In this document: positions 9,546 through 20,470 of the stretch, piece after piece | Layout of the letters: each line of letters starts with the position of its first letter | Numbering within the stretch: position 1 is the first letter of the stretch | Assembly: GCA_012845835.1 (NCBI GenBank) | Contig: JABAKD010000002.1 | Location: 18,165,629 to 18,229,628 of the forward strand | Direction of reading: 5' to 3' | DNA from: Undaria pinnatifida | Taxonomy: Eukaryota > Sar > Phaeophyceae > Laminariales > Alariaceae | DNA length: 64,000 nucleotides | Notes under the pieces: generated by a model | What the model was told of the DNA's origin: nothing | What the model saw: only the letters and a program-made list of their open reading frames with translations | Database searches by the model: none | Program-made: the position numbers and the translations under genes

Positions 9546-10870
9546 CACAATCTGACAGCTAGCTGTGGAAGGAAATGCATCCGCTTATCGAGTGAATCCT
9601 CTAAGTCGAATAACCGGTGAGGTGAGGGCGGAGTTTTGAAGTACGTGGGGGCCTGGTTATTATCAATAGGGCGCGGGTTGGGGGGGGGGGGGAGGGGGAC
9701 GGGCGGGACAGCTTGTGCGTGGGAACTATAAATCCTCGAAGGGGATAAATCTGACGGTTTTTGGATAAACAAACAAACAAACAAACAAACAAAAACAAGA
9801 ACAAAAACAAAAACAAAACCGAAACAAAACAAAACAAAACAAAACGAAACAAAACAAAACAAAAGCATCAGTTTATCATGGGGGGGGGGGCAGCTCAATT
9901 TGTGCGCGGAAACTATGCATTATTTTAATTAAGGGGATAAATGTGACGGTTTTGGAAATAATTCACCAGTTTATCATCTGTATCCTGTAAGTCGTACAAC
10001 CAGTGAGTAGAGAGAGGGCGGAGTGTTCGAGGGGGTGGGGGTGGGGTGCGGTGGGGGGGGGGGGAGTGGGGAAGGGGGGGGGGGGGGGGGGGGGAGGAGG
10101 GAGGGAAGGGTTTAGGTGTCATAAATGTAGGGGTTTGCTATACGTGTGGTGCTAGGTCTAGACGATGGTGCGGGTGGTGGGGAAGGAGGGGGCGTTGGGG
10201 GCGTGGGGGGGGGGAAGCAGCGGCATGGATGGCTCTCGAAACATAATGAGGTGATATCCAGTACGTGGAAGTGTTTATTACTCTGGCAGATTTCGATATT
10301 TGGTGGGGCGTTTGAGCAAGGGAGAGCGAGAAAAAAAGAAAAAAAAGGGGGGGGGCGGGGGGGGGGGCGGGGGGGGGGCGGGGGGGGGGAGGGTTTTTAA
10401 GAAGTTTAGGTCACATATAATATTCAAATACACTCGGGCTGTGACATTAAAGATATGTAGGGGCTTGTTGTACGCGTGGTGCTAGATCTAGGCGATTGTG
10501 CGGGTGGTGGGAAAGGAGGGGGCGTTGGAGGGGGGGGTTGAGGGGGGGAGGGAAGATTGAATACTACGACATGGATGGTTAGAAAGATAACGACGTGATA
10601 TCAACTGCGTAAAGGTGTTTATTACTCTGGCCGATTCCGATTGTAAGTGAGGCGTTTGAACACATTGGGCTGAACAAAAAAACAAAGAAAAAAAGAAAAA
10701 AAGGGGTGAGGGGGGGGGAAGGAGTGGGGCGTTTGAACAAGAGGGATCGGGGGAGGGGGGGGGGGGGGGGGGGGCGGGACATTTCAACATGTGCGCGGAA
10801 ACTATAAATCCTCAAAGGGGGCAAATCTGACGGTTGTAGCAAGATTACACCCCTTCATATCATCTGCCTG
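9546..10870 (+). repeat. G-run-rich repeats with a ~320-bp tandem duplication
   Basis: A unit with GCGGAAACTATAAATCCTC, AAGGGG and AAATCTGACGG occurs near 9723, 9905 and 10795, each preceded by a run of G. Around 9768-9865 there is an (AAAC)n tract. 10128-10330 and 10448-10655 are tandem copies carrying GTGGTGCTAG(G/A)TCTAG, GGTGATATC and GTGTTTATTACTCTGGC. G-runs of eight or more occur near 9678, 9886, 10052, 10073, 10345-10390 and 10750-10775. Long Gly or Pro frames here come only from the G-runs. Confidence 0.8.
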
Positions 10871-11029
10871 GTAATATTTACTTTCTAGAAGGTTTAGTGT
10901 TAGATGCAGTATGCAACCCAGTGTTTAGGTGTAGTAAACAACGTGTTTAATCTTCATAATAATTTGTTATTGTACATTGATCGGAAGATAGAATATTTGT
11001 ACATTATTTTCTGACATCGCTCATTATAA

Positions 11030-12062
11030 GAAAGAGATACGTATTGCCAAATACAACAGGCGATGTGATGTGATCATGCAATGTCACCGCCATCATGTAG
11101 TTACCATTATTTTCTGACATCGCTAATTATAAGAAAGAGATACGAAAAACAACAGGCGAGGTGGTGTGGTCATGCAATGTCACCGCCATTGAGCACGAGA
11201 GGAGGGAGAAATGCGAATCGTCAGTGTTTTGAAAGGAACGCTTGGTGTATACGCGCTCAATTACGTTACCTCGTTAGTCATACTTCGCTTGGGCATAGAT
11301 AGGTTGGGAGGCGATCATGCAGACGGTATGTACGAAATACCCTACGTAATGGGTTGGTAGTGTGGTTTACCGCAATTTTAACATATCTCTGCCTGTGCTT
11401 CCTTTTCAATTATTATTGTCTAAAATGTACGATTTTACGCCCACAATTTTTACGGCGCCGATGTGGGGCTCTGAGGTCGCCAATTCTAAGACAGAGATAC
11501 ATCTTACAAATACAGCAGGCGAGGTGGGCATGCGATGTCACCACTATTGAACGCGAGGGTGACTTTGCTTCGTCAGGCATGTGCTACTGCGTTTGGTAGA
11601 GGTTGTCTCACGTGGGCATGCGATGTCACCACTATTGAACGCGAGGGTGACTTTACTTCTTTAGGTATATGCTACTGCGTTTGGTATGGTAGAGGTTGTC
11701 AGGCAATCATGTAAACGGACGGAGGCACGAAATACCCTTCGTAATAGGTTGGTAGTGTGGTTTACCGCAATTTTAACATATCTCTGCCTGTGCTTCCTTT
11801 TCAAATTGTTATGATCTCAAACGTACGATTTCATGCCCACGATTTTTACGGTGCCGATGTGGGGCTCTGAGGTCACCAATTCTAAGACAGAGATACATCT
11901 TACAAATACAGCAGGCGAGGTGGGTATGCGATGTCACCACTATTGAACGCGAGGGTGACTTTACTTTGGTATGGTAGAGGTTGTCAGGCAATCAATCATG
12001 TAAACGGATGGAGGCACGAAATACCCTGCGTAATAATAGGGTCTACCGCAGTGTTAACATAT
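11030..12062 (+). repeat. Tandem repeat array, main period ~395 bp
   Basis: CGAAATACCCT starts at 11333, 11728 and 12017, and CGTACGATTTTACGCC / CGTACGATTTCATGCC at about 11427 and 11823. Each unit includes GATGTGGGGCTCTGAGGTC, ACAGAGATACATCTTACAAATAC, GCGATGTCACCACTATTGAACG and GTAGAGGTTGTC. An ~80-bp inner duplication is present near 11528-11690. Less similar units (GAAAGAGATACG, ATGTCACCGCCAT) extend upstream to about 11030. No coding frame survives. Confidence 0.85.
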
Positions 12063-12529
12063 CTGTGTGTACTTCTTTTTCACATTATTATTATTATGTA
12101 GTGTACAATTATACGTACGTGTTGTTTTCTCCCCACTGTCGTCGAAGATGTTGTGGTCCTGTATGTAGATGTCGCATCCATGTCTGGTGCTCTTGTCATT
12201 GGTGCTCATGAAAACATGCCCTAACGTGTAGTAGATTATCGCTGAGTGGTGTTTCTTTCCTGCATATATATGCCAACGCAACCGCTTGCTTGAAAACGAC
12301 AAAGAAATTCCTCACACACCTGATACAGAGGAGACGTGGCCCGAAGATTGTTCAATATACCGACGGTCAGGAACACGTTATCGAGCAGCGCACTTGATTT
12401 TTACTACCGCTCCTCACTCCACCTAAGACACTTACTTCTACGGGCATGCGTTGGACCCAGTTCGTTGATTGATGCCCAAAACCAATTGCAAAGGAGGTGA
12501 TGTGGTGGGGGCAAATACCATAATGATTT

Positions 12530-12775
12530 GCGCTGCTAATTTTATTATTAGTTTCCGCGCACAGACTGACTAAAACATCGCCCTGTTGACCCTGATAGCT
12601 ACACTCTAGTTGTAAGGGGAGTCGCCGACCTATATCCTTAATAATGAGGACACACAACTCGTAATACGCGCGATCGGAGTATCACACACAGCTTGCAAAG
12701 ATGAGTTTCGACGAAATCTTCGATCTCACAGCTTTCCAGCTGGTGGAGTGTATTTTCATTTTTTATAATATATTT
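12530..12775 (-). repeat. Repeat V, minus copy
   Basis: Reverse complement of 9330-9545 with small indels, extending from the CCGCGCACAGACTGACT block to the CAGCTGGTGGAG block. 12063-12529 between this and the tandem array holds no recognised gene. Confidence 0.75.
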
Positions 12776-12889
12776 CAGAGGAGTAGCCGACTGTCATTCC
12801 CGAATGAATGCTGTATCAAGAGTAACACATGAGATAACTAGTGATATAATGTATTCGTACTCCTTCCTCTAGCCGGGGGGGAGAAAAAA

Positions 12890-13165
12890 CAAAATAAACC
12901 GCCTACCATACATATGATAGAGAAGTGTTATAGGGGAACCACAGTAATAAATTACTTAAATAGATGTGATGTTAGATCTATTAATAGCTCAAAATTCCCA
13001 ACCTAATAAAGAAAAAATACCAACAGAACACTTACCATTATATTTAGTGAACAAGAAATAGGACCCCTCCTAATAAAAACTCACCCATTTAGTATATTAC
13101 AAGTACCAACAACGCAGCTTGCAAAGATGAGTATTGACCTGAAATCCGTCGAACTCACGGCTGAC
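12890..13165 (+). repeat. Repeat T, diverged third copy
   Basis: Aligns in the same orientation with 8920-9200: CCATACATATG, GATGTTAGAT, AATAGGACCCCTCC, TACAAGTACCA, CTTGCAAAGATGAGTA, CCGTCGAACTCAC, GACGTCCT. Many substitutions separate it from the 9011 copy. Together with the inverted repeat V copies, the order T-V ... V'-T suggests past rearrangement of a larger element. Confidence 0.7.
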
Positions 13166-13322
13166 GTCCTTGAATTATTTTTTAGAAAATAACCCTAGAC
13201 TGGTATAGAATCGTACCATTATCACTAATAATAATAGCCCCCGACTCTGGAAGGTAGGCCCCAAAACAACTTGATACTTCTATCCAATATCAATGTTAAA
13301 CGGCACATCTTCATACATACGG

Positions 13323-13780
13323 ACGAATGCATGCCACCCACTGGTTTTTTTCGTGGACACTGTCGACTACTACTGCGACCTCTGTGTGGCGCAACTCGGA
13401 ATATCGCGATGCTGGTCGTGTAAAGCCGAATTATGTGCGTCTGGAGTTTTAGACGATCCCAGGCTGTTGGGAATTTTTCGCCTGTGCAACGTGATCCGCA
13501 CATACAAACCAAAATATCGCGTAGGTCACCTGGGAATTCCCACCTTCGCGATATTTTGTGATTTTTTTTTTAGGAAAGATGCGGTTTACTTGTTGTTCGT
13601 GCCTGGGAGAGACCCACCTGCAGCCACATGGCCAGCACGCACACAGCACATGACTGCCCAACAGCACACACACAACCAACCGCTGCACGTAGGAAGCCTC
13701 CAGCGCAGCACCATGAATTACGAACGACCGCGACAGCTGGATTCGGCCTTTCTTTGACAGACCGACGTCCCTGCTCTCGA
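13323..13780 (+). repeat. Direct repeat A, left copy (~458 bp)
   Basis: Starts CGAATGCATGCCACCCACTGG and ends CCCTGCTCTCGA. It matches 14925-15381 with about 95% identity by eye. Inside are CGATATTTTGTGATTTT and GCACGAACAACAAGTAAACC-type blocks. The ends are not TG...CA and I see no target duplication, so it does not look like an ordinary LTR. Confidence 0.85.
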
Positions 13781-14924
13781 TCGGCTCGGCCGGGGTTCGT
13801 GGATAGAGGAAACCACGACTCACTAAGAAGTTCAGCAAGTTCAATGAAGTCACCATCATCTAACACTGGCCTGTGATGAGAGAAGTTGTACATGGGCCAA
13901 TTGCATAATATACAGCAGTCGGTCCAGATCGAGTCGACCGGTGCAACTTGCTTGGGTATCGTATTATTACAGCAGCAGCAGTAATGCACTTACTTTACTT
14001 CTTTTCTTTGTCGGGACCATCCCATTTATTGTGATGCTCGCACTACTCTCGCCCTCCCAGTAGTACAACTCAGATCCGGGGTCATAAAGCAGACTTCTCT
14101 CCTCCCCCATCCCCATTACGGTACATGCCCTAGTTTTTATCGCGAATATAATTCAGCATTATTTTCTTGTCGACTTGTACCTACCCACGCTGCTTGGCAA
14201 TTTCAGCAGTTACGGTAGTTAGTTGATCCTTTTCTTCTCCTTTATTTTTGCAAATAAATATATTCAACGAAGCTCACCACGCAGTGGTTATTTAACTCAA
14301 GGACTAACGCTAGTCATAGTATTAATAGTGTAACCCCACTAGCCCACCGGGGCGATCGGCCATACATCACTCACCGCCCCGGTGGCGTATCAGGTTATCC
14401 TCGAGCCTGGTATAGGTCAATTTCTGCAGTTCGAATCCCCCCGAGTTAGTATGCGACGTATAAATTTTCGTGGGGCTTTTTCTTGTGCACTAATTGACTT
14501 GCGGAAAGCGCGAGAGCGTGAGTTAGCAATAACACTCAATGAAAAATCGACGATCAGTGGGTTCTGAAACCACATATGCGCTAAAACAAAATGAAGGCAA
14601 TAACCGGGGGGGGGGGGGGGGAAGGACGGCACCTGTGATCACGGCTTGTATGTCCAAAAGCTGGAAAGTAGAAGTGTGCCAAAAAACAAAAATCGCCCCT
14701 GGTAGAAGAGATGATCAACCAGCAATCAGCAGCAAGGAGCACGTCAAGTACGAAGCAACACAAACATATTTTTGTCAGCTGCGTACCAACACGACCGCTT
14801 TCACGTGGCCGGCAAACGATTGCAGCAACGGAGTCAGGGACCACAGCAACAACAAAGCACGCCATCCTCCAGAGAGTCTCCTCGGGAAAAGGAAACACCA
14901 AACGCGTACGATGCGATACGGCGC
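13781..14924 (+). repeat. R1 dispersed repeat, plus-strand copy
   Basis: Homologous to the minus-strand copy at 430-1770 and lying between the two direct repeats A. It carries a (CAG)n run near 13970, the tRNA-like head at 14376, a GTGCACTAATTGACTTGCGGAAAG block, a G-run near 14607, and a CGTGATCACGGCTTGTATGTC-like block. The frame from 14539 (252 codons) crosses R1 and repeat A and has no recognisable domain; I regard it as non-coding. Confidence 0.75.
14376..14447 (+). repeat. tRNA-like head (A and B boxes) of a SINE, R1 copy 2
   Basis: A box TGGCGTATCAGG at 14383-14394 and B box AGTTCGAATCC at 14428-14438. Their starts are 45 bp apart, as in tRNA genes, and GCCCCGG sits exactly where the acceptor 5' strand would be. 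The 3' acceptor strand (CCGAGTT) pairs poorly and the T stem is not paired, so it is a decayed tRNA-derived promoter. Confidence 0.6.
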
Positions 14925-15381
14925 GAATGCATGCCACCCACTGGTTTTTTCCGTGGACACTGTCGACTACTACGACCTTTGCGTGGCGCAACTCGGAATA
15001 TCGCGATGTTGGTCGTGTAATTTTAAAGCCGAATTATGTGCGTCTGGAGTTTTAGACGACCCCCGGCTGTTGGGAATTTTTCGCCTGTGTGACGTGATCC
15101 GCACATACATACCAAAATATCGCGTAGGTCACCTGGGAATTCCCACCTTCGCGATATTTTGTGATTTTGTTTGGAGGAAAGATGCGGTTTACTTGTTGTT
15201 CGTGCCTGGGAGAGACCCACCTGCAGCCACATGGCCAGCACACACACAGCACATGACTGCCCAACAGCACACTCACAACCAACCGCTGCACGTATGAAGC
15301 CTCCAGCGCAGCACCATGAATTACGAACGACCGCTACAGCTGGATTAGCTCTTTGACAGACCGGCGTCCCTGCTCTCGAGC
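14925..15381 (+). repeat. Direct repeat A, right copy (~457 bp)
   Basis: Partner of 13323-13780, in the same orientation, ending at the same CTGCTCTCGA. Differences include a short AATTTTAAAGCC insertion near 15020. The sequence after it (CCCGGGCAAG) is unrelated to that after the left copy. Confidence 0.85.
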
Positions 15382-16868
15382 CCGGGCAAGATGTGTCTGT
15401 TGCTTGGTTTCAGTTGAAAGACACACCACAGTAGTAGCTAGCTGGAGCACAGCAGTCAGTTATTATCCCTCTGTTGTTGTGTAAACCCCCTTGCCTGCGT
15501 TCGTTCCTCGTCATCGATCGCATTTCGATTGTTTCTATCCCCAAGCTACCCTTAACAGCAGTTACCACGTAAAGCAAAACTCAAAGCACGACCCATCGCG
15601 GCTTCCGCGCGTTTATACTGTGTGTGGCGGGCAGTTGTTGCAGGCAACGTTTTCTAGCCCAAGCCGTGCATGCCTCGTCTCACACCTCTGGCAGCTGGAA
15701 GCCCTACGCTCCTCTGGGTCTCGGACGGGACAGGGCAAAAAACCTTGCTTCGTCTCGTCTCGATCGAGTCTTCGGCCCTTGATGACTCGAGTGTGGAGAA
15801 CACGCCATATTCAGTTTTAGACGGCACAAAGTGGTCGCTGGTCTCTGGTCTCTTTTATTGGTCTCTGGTCTGTTTTGTTGTGTTCTCGTACCCGGTATAC
15901 GCTAGCATTTTACTTGCTTCATGTCTTGACTGATTGCGATTGTTTGGTTTACCCTGTCTCACAATCTGGGGCTCCCGTGAAATTGCACATACGTGCAAGG
16001 TTTTTCAGATTTGCACGTAAATAAGTGCAAGGTTTTTTAGATTTGCACGTAAGCTCAGTAGCGATTTATGTACGGTGGCTCCACATGTGCAGGTCCGCAC
16101 AAAACGACGGTTAGCCTAGACCAACCCGACCCCAAGACCTAACCCTAACCCTAACCCAACCCTTTGGGGGGCTCGAGGTCTGCTCTCGAGGTCGGCAGGG
16201 GCAGTACTGAGCTTACGTGCAAACCTGGAAACCTCGCACGTACTGTACGTGCAATTAAACGCCTGGTGCACAATCTGCGACCAAACAATAATAAGTTGTA
16301 TAGTATGTCATCGCAAAATTCCAAACACTGTCAAGTACCGTTTGGAAATGATGCCAATTTTGTAAATCATCCAGGCGCTGCAGACATTCAGTTTTAACCA
16401 AAATCTCCGGAATTCCTCCTCGACATGCGGTATTTTTGCGACTTCTCGCTTGTCTCGCTCGGCATCCGTCCGCGTTCACGTCGATGTGCGGAACGGACAC
16501 GGCAGGGCGAGGGGCTTTGAAGCCGCCCCCCAAAGCCGGCGCTCGAACGAAGCTATTCGACCGAGAATTCTAGTTCCGCGAATCGCATACTTCGGCCGAG
16601 ACGAAAAAAAACTCCTAGGGCCTGATCAAATACCTGAAAAACCAAAGAAAGATTTTATATATTCTAGACTATATAGAGAGATCTATAGATGTATTTCAGT
16701 AGTTCCCACTGTATTGCTCTACCATATATATGTATAGTGGATGGTCTGCGGATGGATGGCTTGGTCAGGGTTGTTGGTACTTTTTTTCACTATGATAGAA
16801 ATTATAATAGTGGCGGGTTTTGGTATACATCGGGAGTATGACGACAGTAGTAGTGATCTAATAGATAT
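15382..16868. other. Gene-free stretch with short interstitial telomere-like repeat
   Basis: Contains three CCCTAA units at 16138-16158 (TTAGGG type on the minus strand). A duplicated GCAAGGTTTTT(C/T)AGATTTGCACGTAA lies near 15990-16055. The segment 16735-16868 is the inverted form of sequence near 6290-6350 and 8895-8935. No gene recognised. Confidence 0.55.
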
Positions 16869-17720
16869 GTTTTTCAGATCAGCACCGCCAGCTGCGAGGG
16901 GCATTTTGTTTTTTGGGACGAGGGAGAAGGGGAACCGATTGGATTTGAGCGTCAACGAGAGCAAGTGCGAATGAGCGGGCCGAGTGAGCCAAGGGGATGA
17001 GGCGGCCATGGAGAACCACAGCAGGAGGATGGCATACGTAAACCCACGACCCGCACGCACACCATTATCACGAGAGCAGCGATCGTCTTTTCTCAGGGTT
17101 TATTCACGAGACAGTAGTAGTAGTACAACATGTTGTTACGTCACTGATTTTTTTTGTAGAGTTGGGAGAGTTGTATACCCTTCATGGGGAACGACCCCCC
17201 GCAATTTTCAATTTTCAGGCACGGGCGTAGTAGCTGCGCTGCAACCTGTCAGATAACCCGGGAAGACGGAGCGATCATTGATATTTGTATCGTGGTTTTT
17301 GGTTCGATTGCACTTTGTTTCACTGCATGCCCGCGGGTCGTCACTCTGACAGCACTCCAGACAGCAGGCGCGTTCGTCTGTGCTCACGATTACCGTGCGG
17401 TTCGTACGGTGCAGGCAGCCCAACCGCTGTAATTTGTAGCTAGCTGCGAATTGGTTAGTTGTGGGAACGGGGCAATTCTATAACGTAGTTGAGTGGATAC
17501 CCGCGCCCATGCGAGTTCAGTTTGCACATTTGGATCATTTCACGCGTGCACCTTCTTCGTACCGTGCGTTTTTAGGCGGGAAGGCGTAGCATTTTCCGAA
17601 CGAATTTTTATTTCATTTGGTTTTTCCGGTCTTTCTAGGGCTCCAGCACCTCCTTTCTTTGTGTGTCAACGGACTCTTGTAAATGCTTGACAAGAGTTAA
17701 ATGTGATGAGACAACAACCA
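16869..17720 (+). repeat. Repeat N copy a, ~850 bp, with LINE-like 3' tail
   Basis: Aligns end to end with 27785-28650. Shared blocks include GATCAGCACCGC, GAGAAGGGGAACCGA, ACCACAGCAGGAGGATGGCA, CAATTTTCAATTTTCAGGC, CACTCTGACAGCACTCC, CAGGCAGCCCAACCGCTGTA, TTGAGTGGATACCCGCG and a tail with GACAAGAGTTAA(A)TGTGA then CAAC units. The tail resembles the 3' end of the LINE at 31240-31300. No protein family is recognisable, so this is probably a non-autonomous element (SINE-like or a deleted LINE relative). Confidence 0.7.
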
Positions 17721-18134
17721 ACATTTACAAATTGACACGTCTCTGTTCTTACCGGATTGATACTGATGTTACTCCCAGCAGGACAAGAAAGTCGATCGGG
17801 TACAGCAGTTGACGCGGAGTCACGAAGTATTGCAGAGCTGCTGCTGTATGTACCAGAAACACTTCGCCAGCAACCCCTGAGGTAAGTCCCAACACCCAAC
17901 TCCCGGCTCGCTTTCTTCTACTCCTCCAGCGTACGCGTGGGCGTCCTATTTCTCACGTACCGCTGGGGCCGTCGGCAAGACTGGCTGCCGCGGTGCTCGC
18001 GTCGGCTAAATTCCAAGTGACTATTTAGTCTCTGGGTGCTGTAGTAAAAAGTCCCAACAACTCTCAGTGACGTTATTATTAGTCTCTGGGTGCTGTTGTG
18101 GTAAGAAGTCAGAAGTCGATTGATAGTTTGATAA
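17721..18134. other. Gene-free spacer
   Basis: Contains a ~56-bp duplicated segment with TTTAGTCTCTGGGTGCTGT / TTAGTCTCTGGGTGCTGT near 18025 and 18081. No gene. Confidence 0.45.
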
Positions 18135-18545
18135 AGCGTTTCGTTTTCTTCTCTTTTCTTTCCTTTCCTTTATCTTCTTTTCTTTGTTTCCTTTCTCCAT
18201 TGACTTACGCCTGTCGTGCGTATGCGTAGTGATAGATACCACGTGTAATATATAATACGTGGTAGTCTTCCTTGGGTGGCAATCGGAATAGTTGGTTTCT
18301 CCAGGCGTGAGTAATGAGACATGTGCACCGGCATGGACATGGCACATCGTAGACTGACTCCCGATTTCACTTTTATATGTTTCTGGTGGAGGCATGAATT
18401 GCGTCAGCTGTAATATATGCGTGTACCACCTTGGGTTGTGTGTGTGTTTTCCCTGGGGTATTCCTCAGCTCCAGAGTGACTGGAGCCTGTCTTGTGACCA
18501 CGGACTTGATTATGCGAGTTAATGTGAGAACAACAACAACAATGC
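18135..18545 (+). mobile_element. 5'-truncated LINE copy (3' UTR only)
   Basis: Matches the 3' UTR of the LINE at about 30900-31310: TTACGCCTGTCGTGCGTATG, TGGGTGGCAATCGGAATAG, GGAGGCATGA(A/G)TTGCGTCAG, CTCCAGAGTGACTGGAGCC, GACTTGATTATGCGAGTTAA and a CAACAACAA tail. The 5' end is lost within the pyrimidine-rich region. Extreme 5' truncation is the usual result of target-primed reverse transcription. Confidence 0.8.
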
Positions 18546-18548
18546 TTT

Positions 18549-18857
18549 AGTTGAGTGGATACCCGCGGCCATGGAGTTCAGTTTGCACGTTGGACCTTTT
18601 CACTTGTTGTGCGCCTCTTCGTATCGTGCGTTTTAGGCGGGAAAGCGTAATATTTCCCGGACGAATTTTGATTTCTGTAGTTTTTTTTTATCTTCCTAGG
18701 GCTCCAGCACCTTTGTGTGACCACAGACTCTAGATTTGGCAAGAGTTAATGTGAGACAAACAACAACAACAACAACAACAGCAACAACAACAACAACATT
18801 AGCAGCAGCAACAACAACATTAGCAGCAGCAACAACAACAACAACAACAACAACAAC
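18549..18857 (+). repeat. Repeat N copy b, truncated, with long (CAA)n tail
   Basis: Begins at GTTGAGTGGATACCCGCGG and carries only the last ~200 bp of repeat N, then GGCAAGAGTTAATGTGAGA and an extended CAA/CAG-type tail to about 18857. It starts directly after the tail of the truncated LINE copy at 18545, as if integration favours existing CAA tails. Confidence 0.75.
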
Positions 18858-19682
18858 ATGTAGGTGTCTTAAAACCTCTTCGTTCGATCTACAGTCAACC
18901 CCGCTGTAAGGTTACTTACGTTTTCTGGATTACGTTTGTTCGTGCTTACTGTTTCGTGCACCACAATGTTCGTTGCTAATACACAGCAGTTGTCACCCTC
19001 TTCATGCCGTGGGTGAGAGCAGGCGGCCAATATGTCCCTCCGTTTCCTGCGCCCAGATTGTTGCTAGTTCTGTCTGTGCATCGCTCCATTTCCGGCTTCG
19101 TACTCGATTCAATTTTCGTACATTACCATATCATACCATAACTCTTGGCATCAATTCTTCCGCATGTACAGCCCTCTCAACTCTTCTTGGCATTACGTTT
19201 AAACTCTTGGCATTACGTCTGACCTCCGTCCTTCGTCACAATCAATTCTGCTAACTTTTCCGGCGTCACGCAAGGCTGCGACCGGCGGCCGTCCAGGCCG
19301 CCCGCGAATCCCCTTGCATCACCAACAAATAAATACTACGAGGTACATTAATTCGAATATATATGTTTTCACACGCAAACTCCAAAAAACGTGCTTGTAA
19401 AGTCTATAGTGGCAAGCCAAACGGAAACCCAACTAAAAATCCGCCAACCAAAGATAAACATCGTAAAAACCCTTTACGACTACACGAATATTAATAGTAT
19501 CATCCGCTTTCATCCACAATTATACCACAGACTCATCATGCACTCAGCAAAAAATACCGCAAGAACATTCCCGGGCGATTTTCGCTCACAATCATGCGAA
19601 AACCGCAGAGAAATTGCAGCGTAGTACCACATTGCCGCTTCAGCTTCGTCCTCACTCCCCGTTTCAATCTTAACTTACGCAA
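18858..19682. other. 3' flank of gypsy element G1; no gene
   Basis: AT-rich. A CTCTTGGCATTACGT motif is duplicated near 19182 and 19202. The 3' LTR of the minus-strand G1 element should lie here, downstream of its chromodomain stop at 19683. A purine-rich run on the minus strand (GGGGAGTGAGG, about 19652-19662) could be its polypurine tract. I could not find a matching 5' LTR near 36 kb, so I do not call an LTR. Confidence 0.4.
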
Positions 19683-20470
19683 TTATTCCGACTTCACAAA
19701 TTGAGGAGCCGCGCCCCATATCTTCCCTAGGTCCTCCCACGGCTTCTCTTCAGTGTCAAATCCAGCCCACTCTACTTCCACCTCAAAGCCAGATCCTTCC
19801 TCCACAATCGCCAAATTTTAAATCCACGATTGCTGCCATCTCAAACTCTCCTTGCGCGAAAGCATGTTGAAAAACCTTTTTTAACTCGGCAGTGATCTCA
19901 AGAGCAGAATCCGCATGAAAACGCATCCGAGCAACATGAACGTCTCGGACTTCCCCAGACACAATATCTCCACGTCATACACATGCGATCGTTGGGCGAC
20001 CAGCACACGCCACGGCCCAGCCCACGTCATCAGCAATTTTGGCGTCGAGCCACTACGCCGCACCCGAGCTACCAAGACATAATCACCAGCAAAAAAAATC
20101 GGCAAACTTCCCCGACTCGCGGCCACACGCCGCTTACCACGATTCGCCTGCACCTTATCCAAGACCTCCTTGTGCAGCTGATTCTGCGCCGCAACCACGC
20201 TCTGCACCTTCGCCCGAAGAGTCTTCTCGTCCACCACATCCACCTGCCAACCCTGTCCGGTCGACGACGCCAACATGGACAACGCTACGCGAGGCGCTCT
20301 ACCGATCATGACATGATACGGGGTAGAGCCGTACCTTTCGCGAAACGCAGTGTTCAAGGCCCACTGAACCACCGGTACAAACTCTAACCAATCCTGGGCG
20401 GTCCGCCGCCCTTCATGAATCATGGCCTTCAAAGTACGCACCACCTCGCGCATCATCCGTTCGCATGTAC
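19683..20470 (-). pseudogene. G1 integrase C-terminal part and chromodomain
   Basis: The frame opens just after the break in the integrase core with ANSPWSNGTCERMMREVV, where the Glu of CER is the third catalytic acidic residue (DDE). It then runs through a helical region to a GDYVLVAR motif and TWAGPWRVL, the SH3-like end typical of gypsy integrases. Near 19950 the frame shifts by one; the other frame continues (DIVSGEVRDVHVARMRFH). A second shift follows, and the last ~35 residues, with VEVEWAGFD and PWEDLGKIW and ending at a TAA complement at 19683-19685, form a chromodomain (V-W-x-G-F and W-E-x-L signature). Chromodomains can direct insertion by binding histone marks. The shifts make the protein non-functional as it stands. 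Confidence 0.8.

Noticed and set aside
10000-10400. Gly-rich or Pro-rich proteins
   Set aside because: Frames consist of G-run translations; the same holds for 30330-30550.
14376-14447. Functional tRNA gene
   Set aside because: A and B boxes are well placed but the acceptor and T stems do not pair, and the same module sits in a dispersed repeat. Called a SINE head.
14539-15297. 252-codon plus-strand gene
   Set aside because: It crosses from R1 into repeat A, a similar but shifted frame occurs at 13293-13757, and no domain is present.
13323-15381. LTR retrotransposon with 458-bp LTRs
   Set aside because: Repeat ends are not TG...CA, no target duplication, no primer site or purine tract, and no coding region between them.
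18858-19682. 3' LTR of G1
   Set aside because: Expected position, but I could not find the matching copy near 36 kb, so no LTR pair can be supported.
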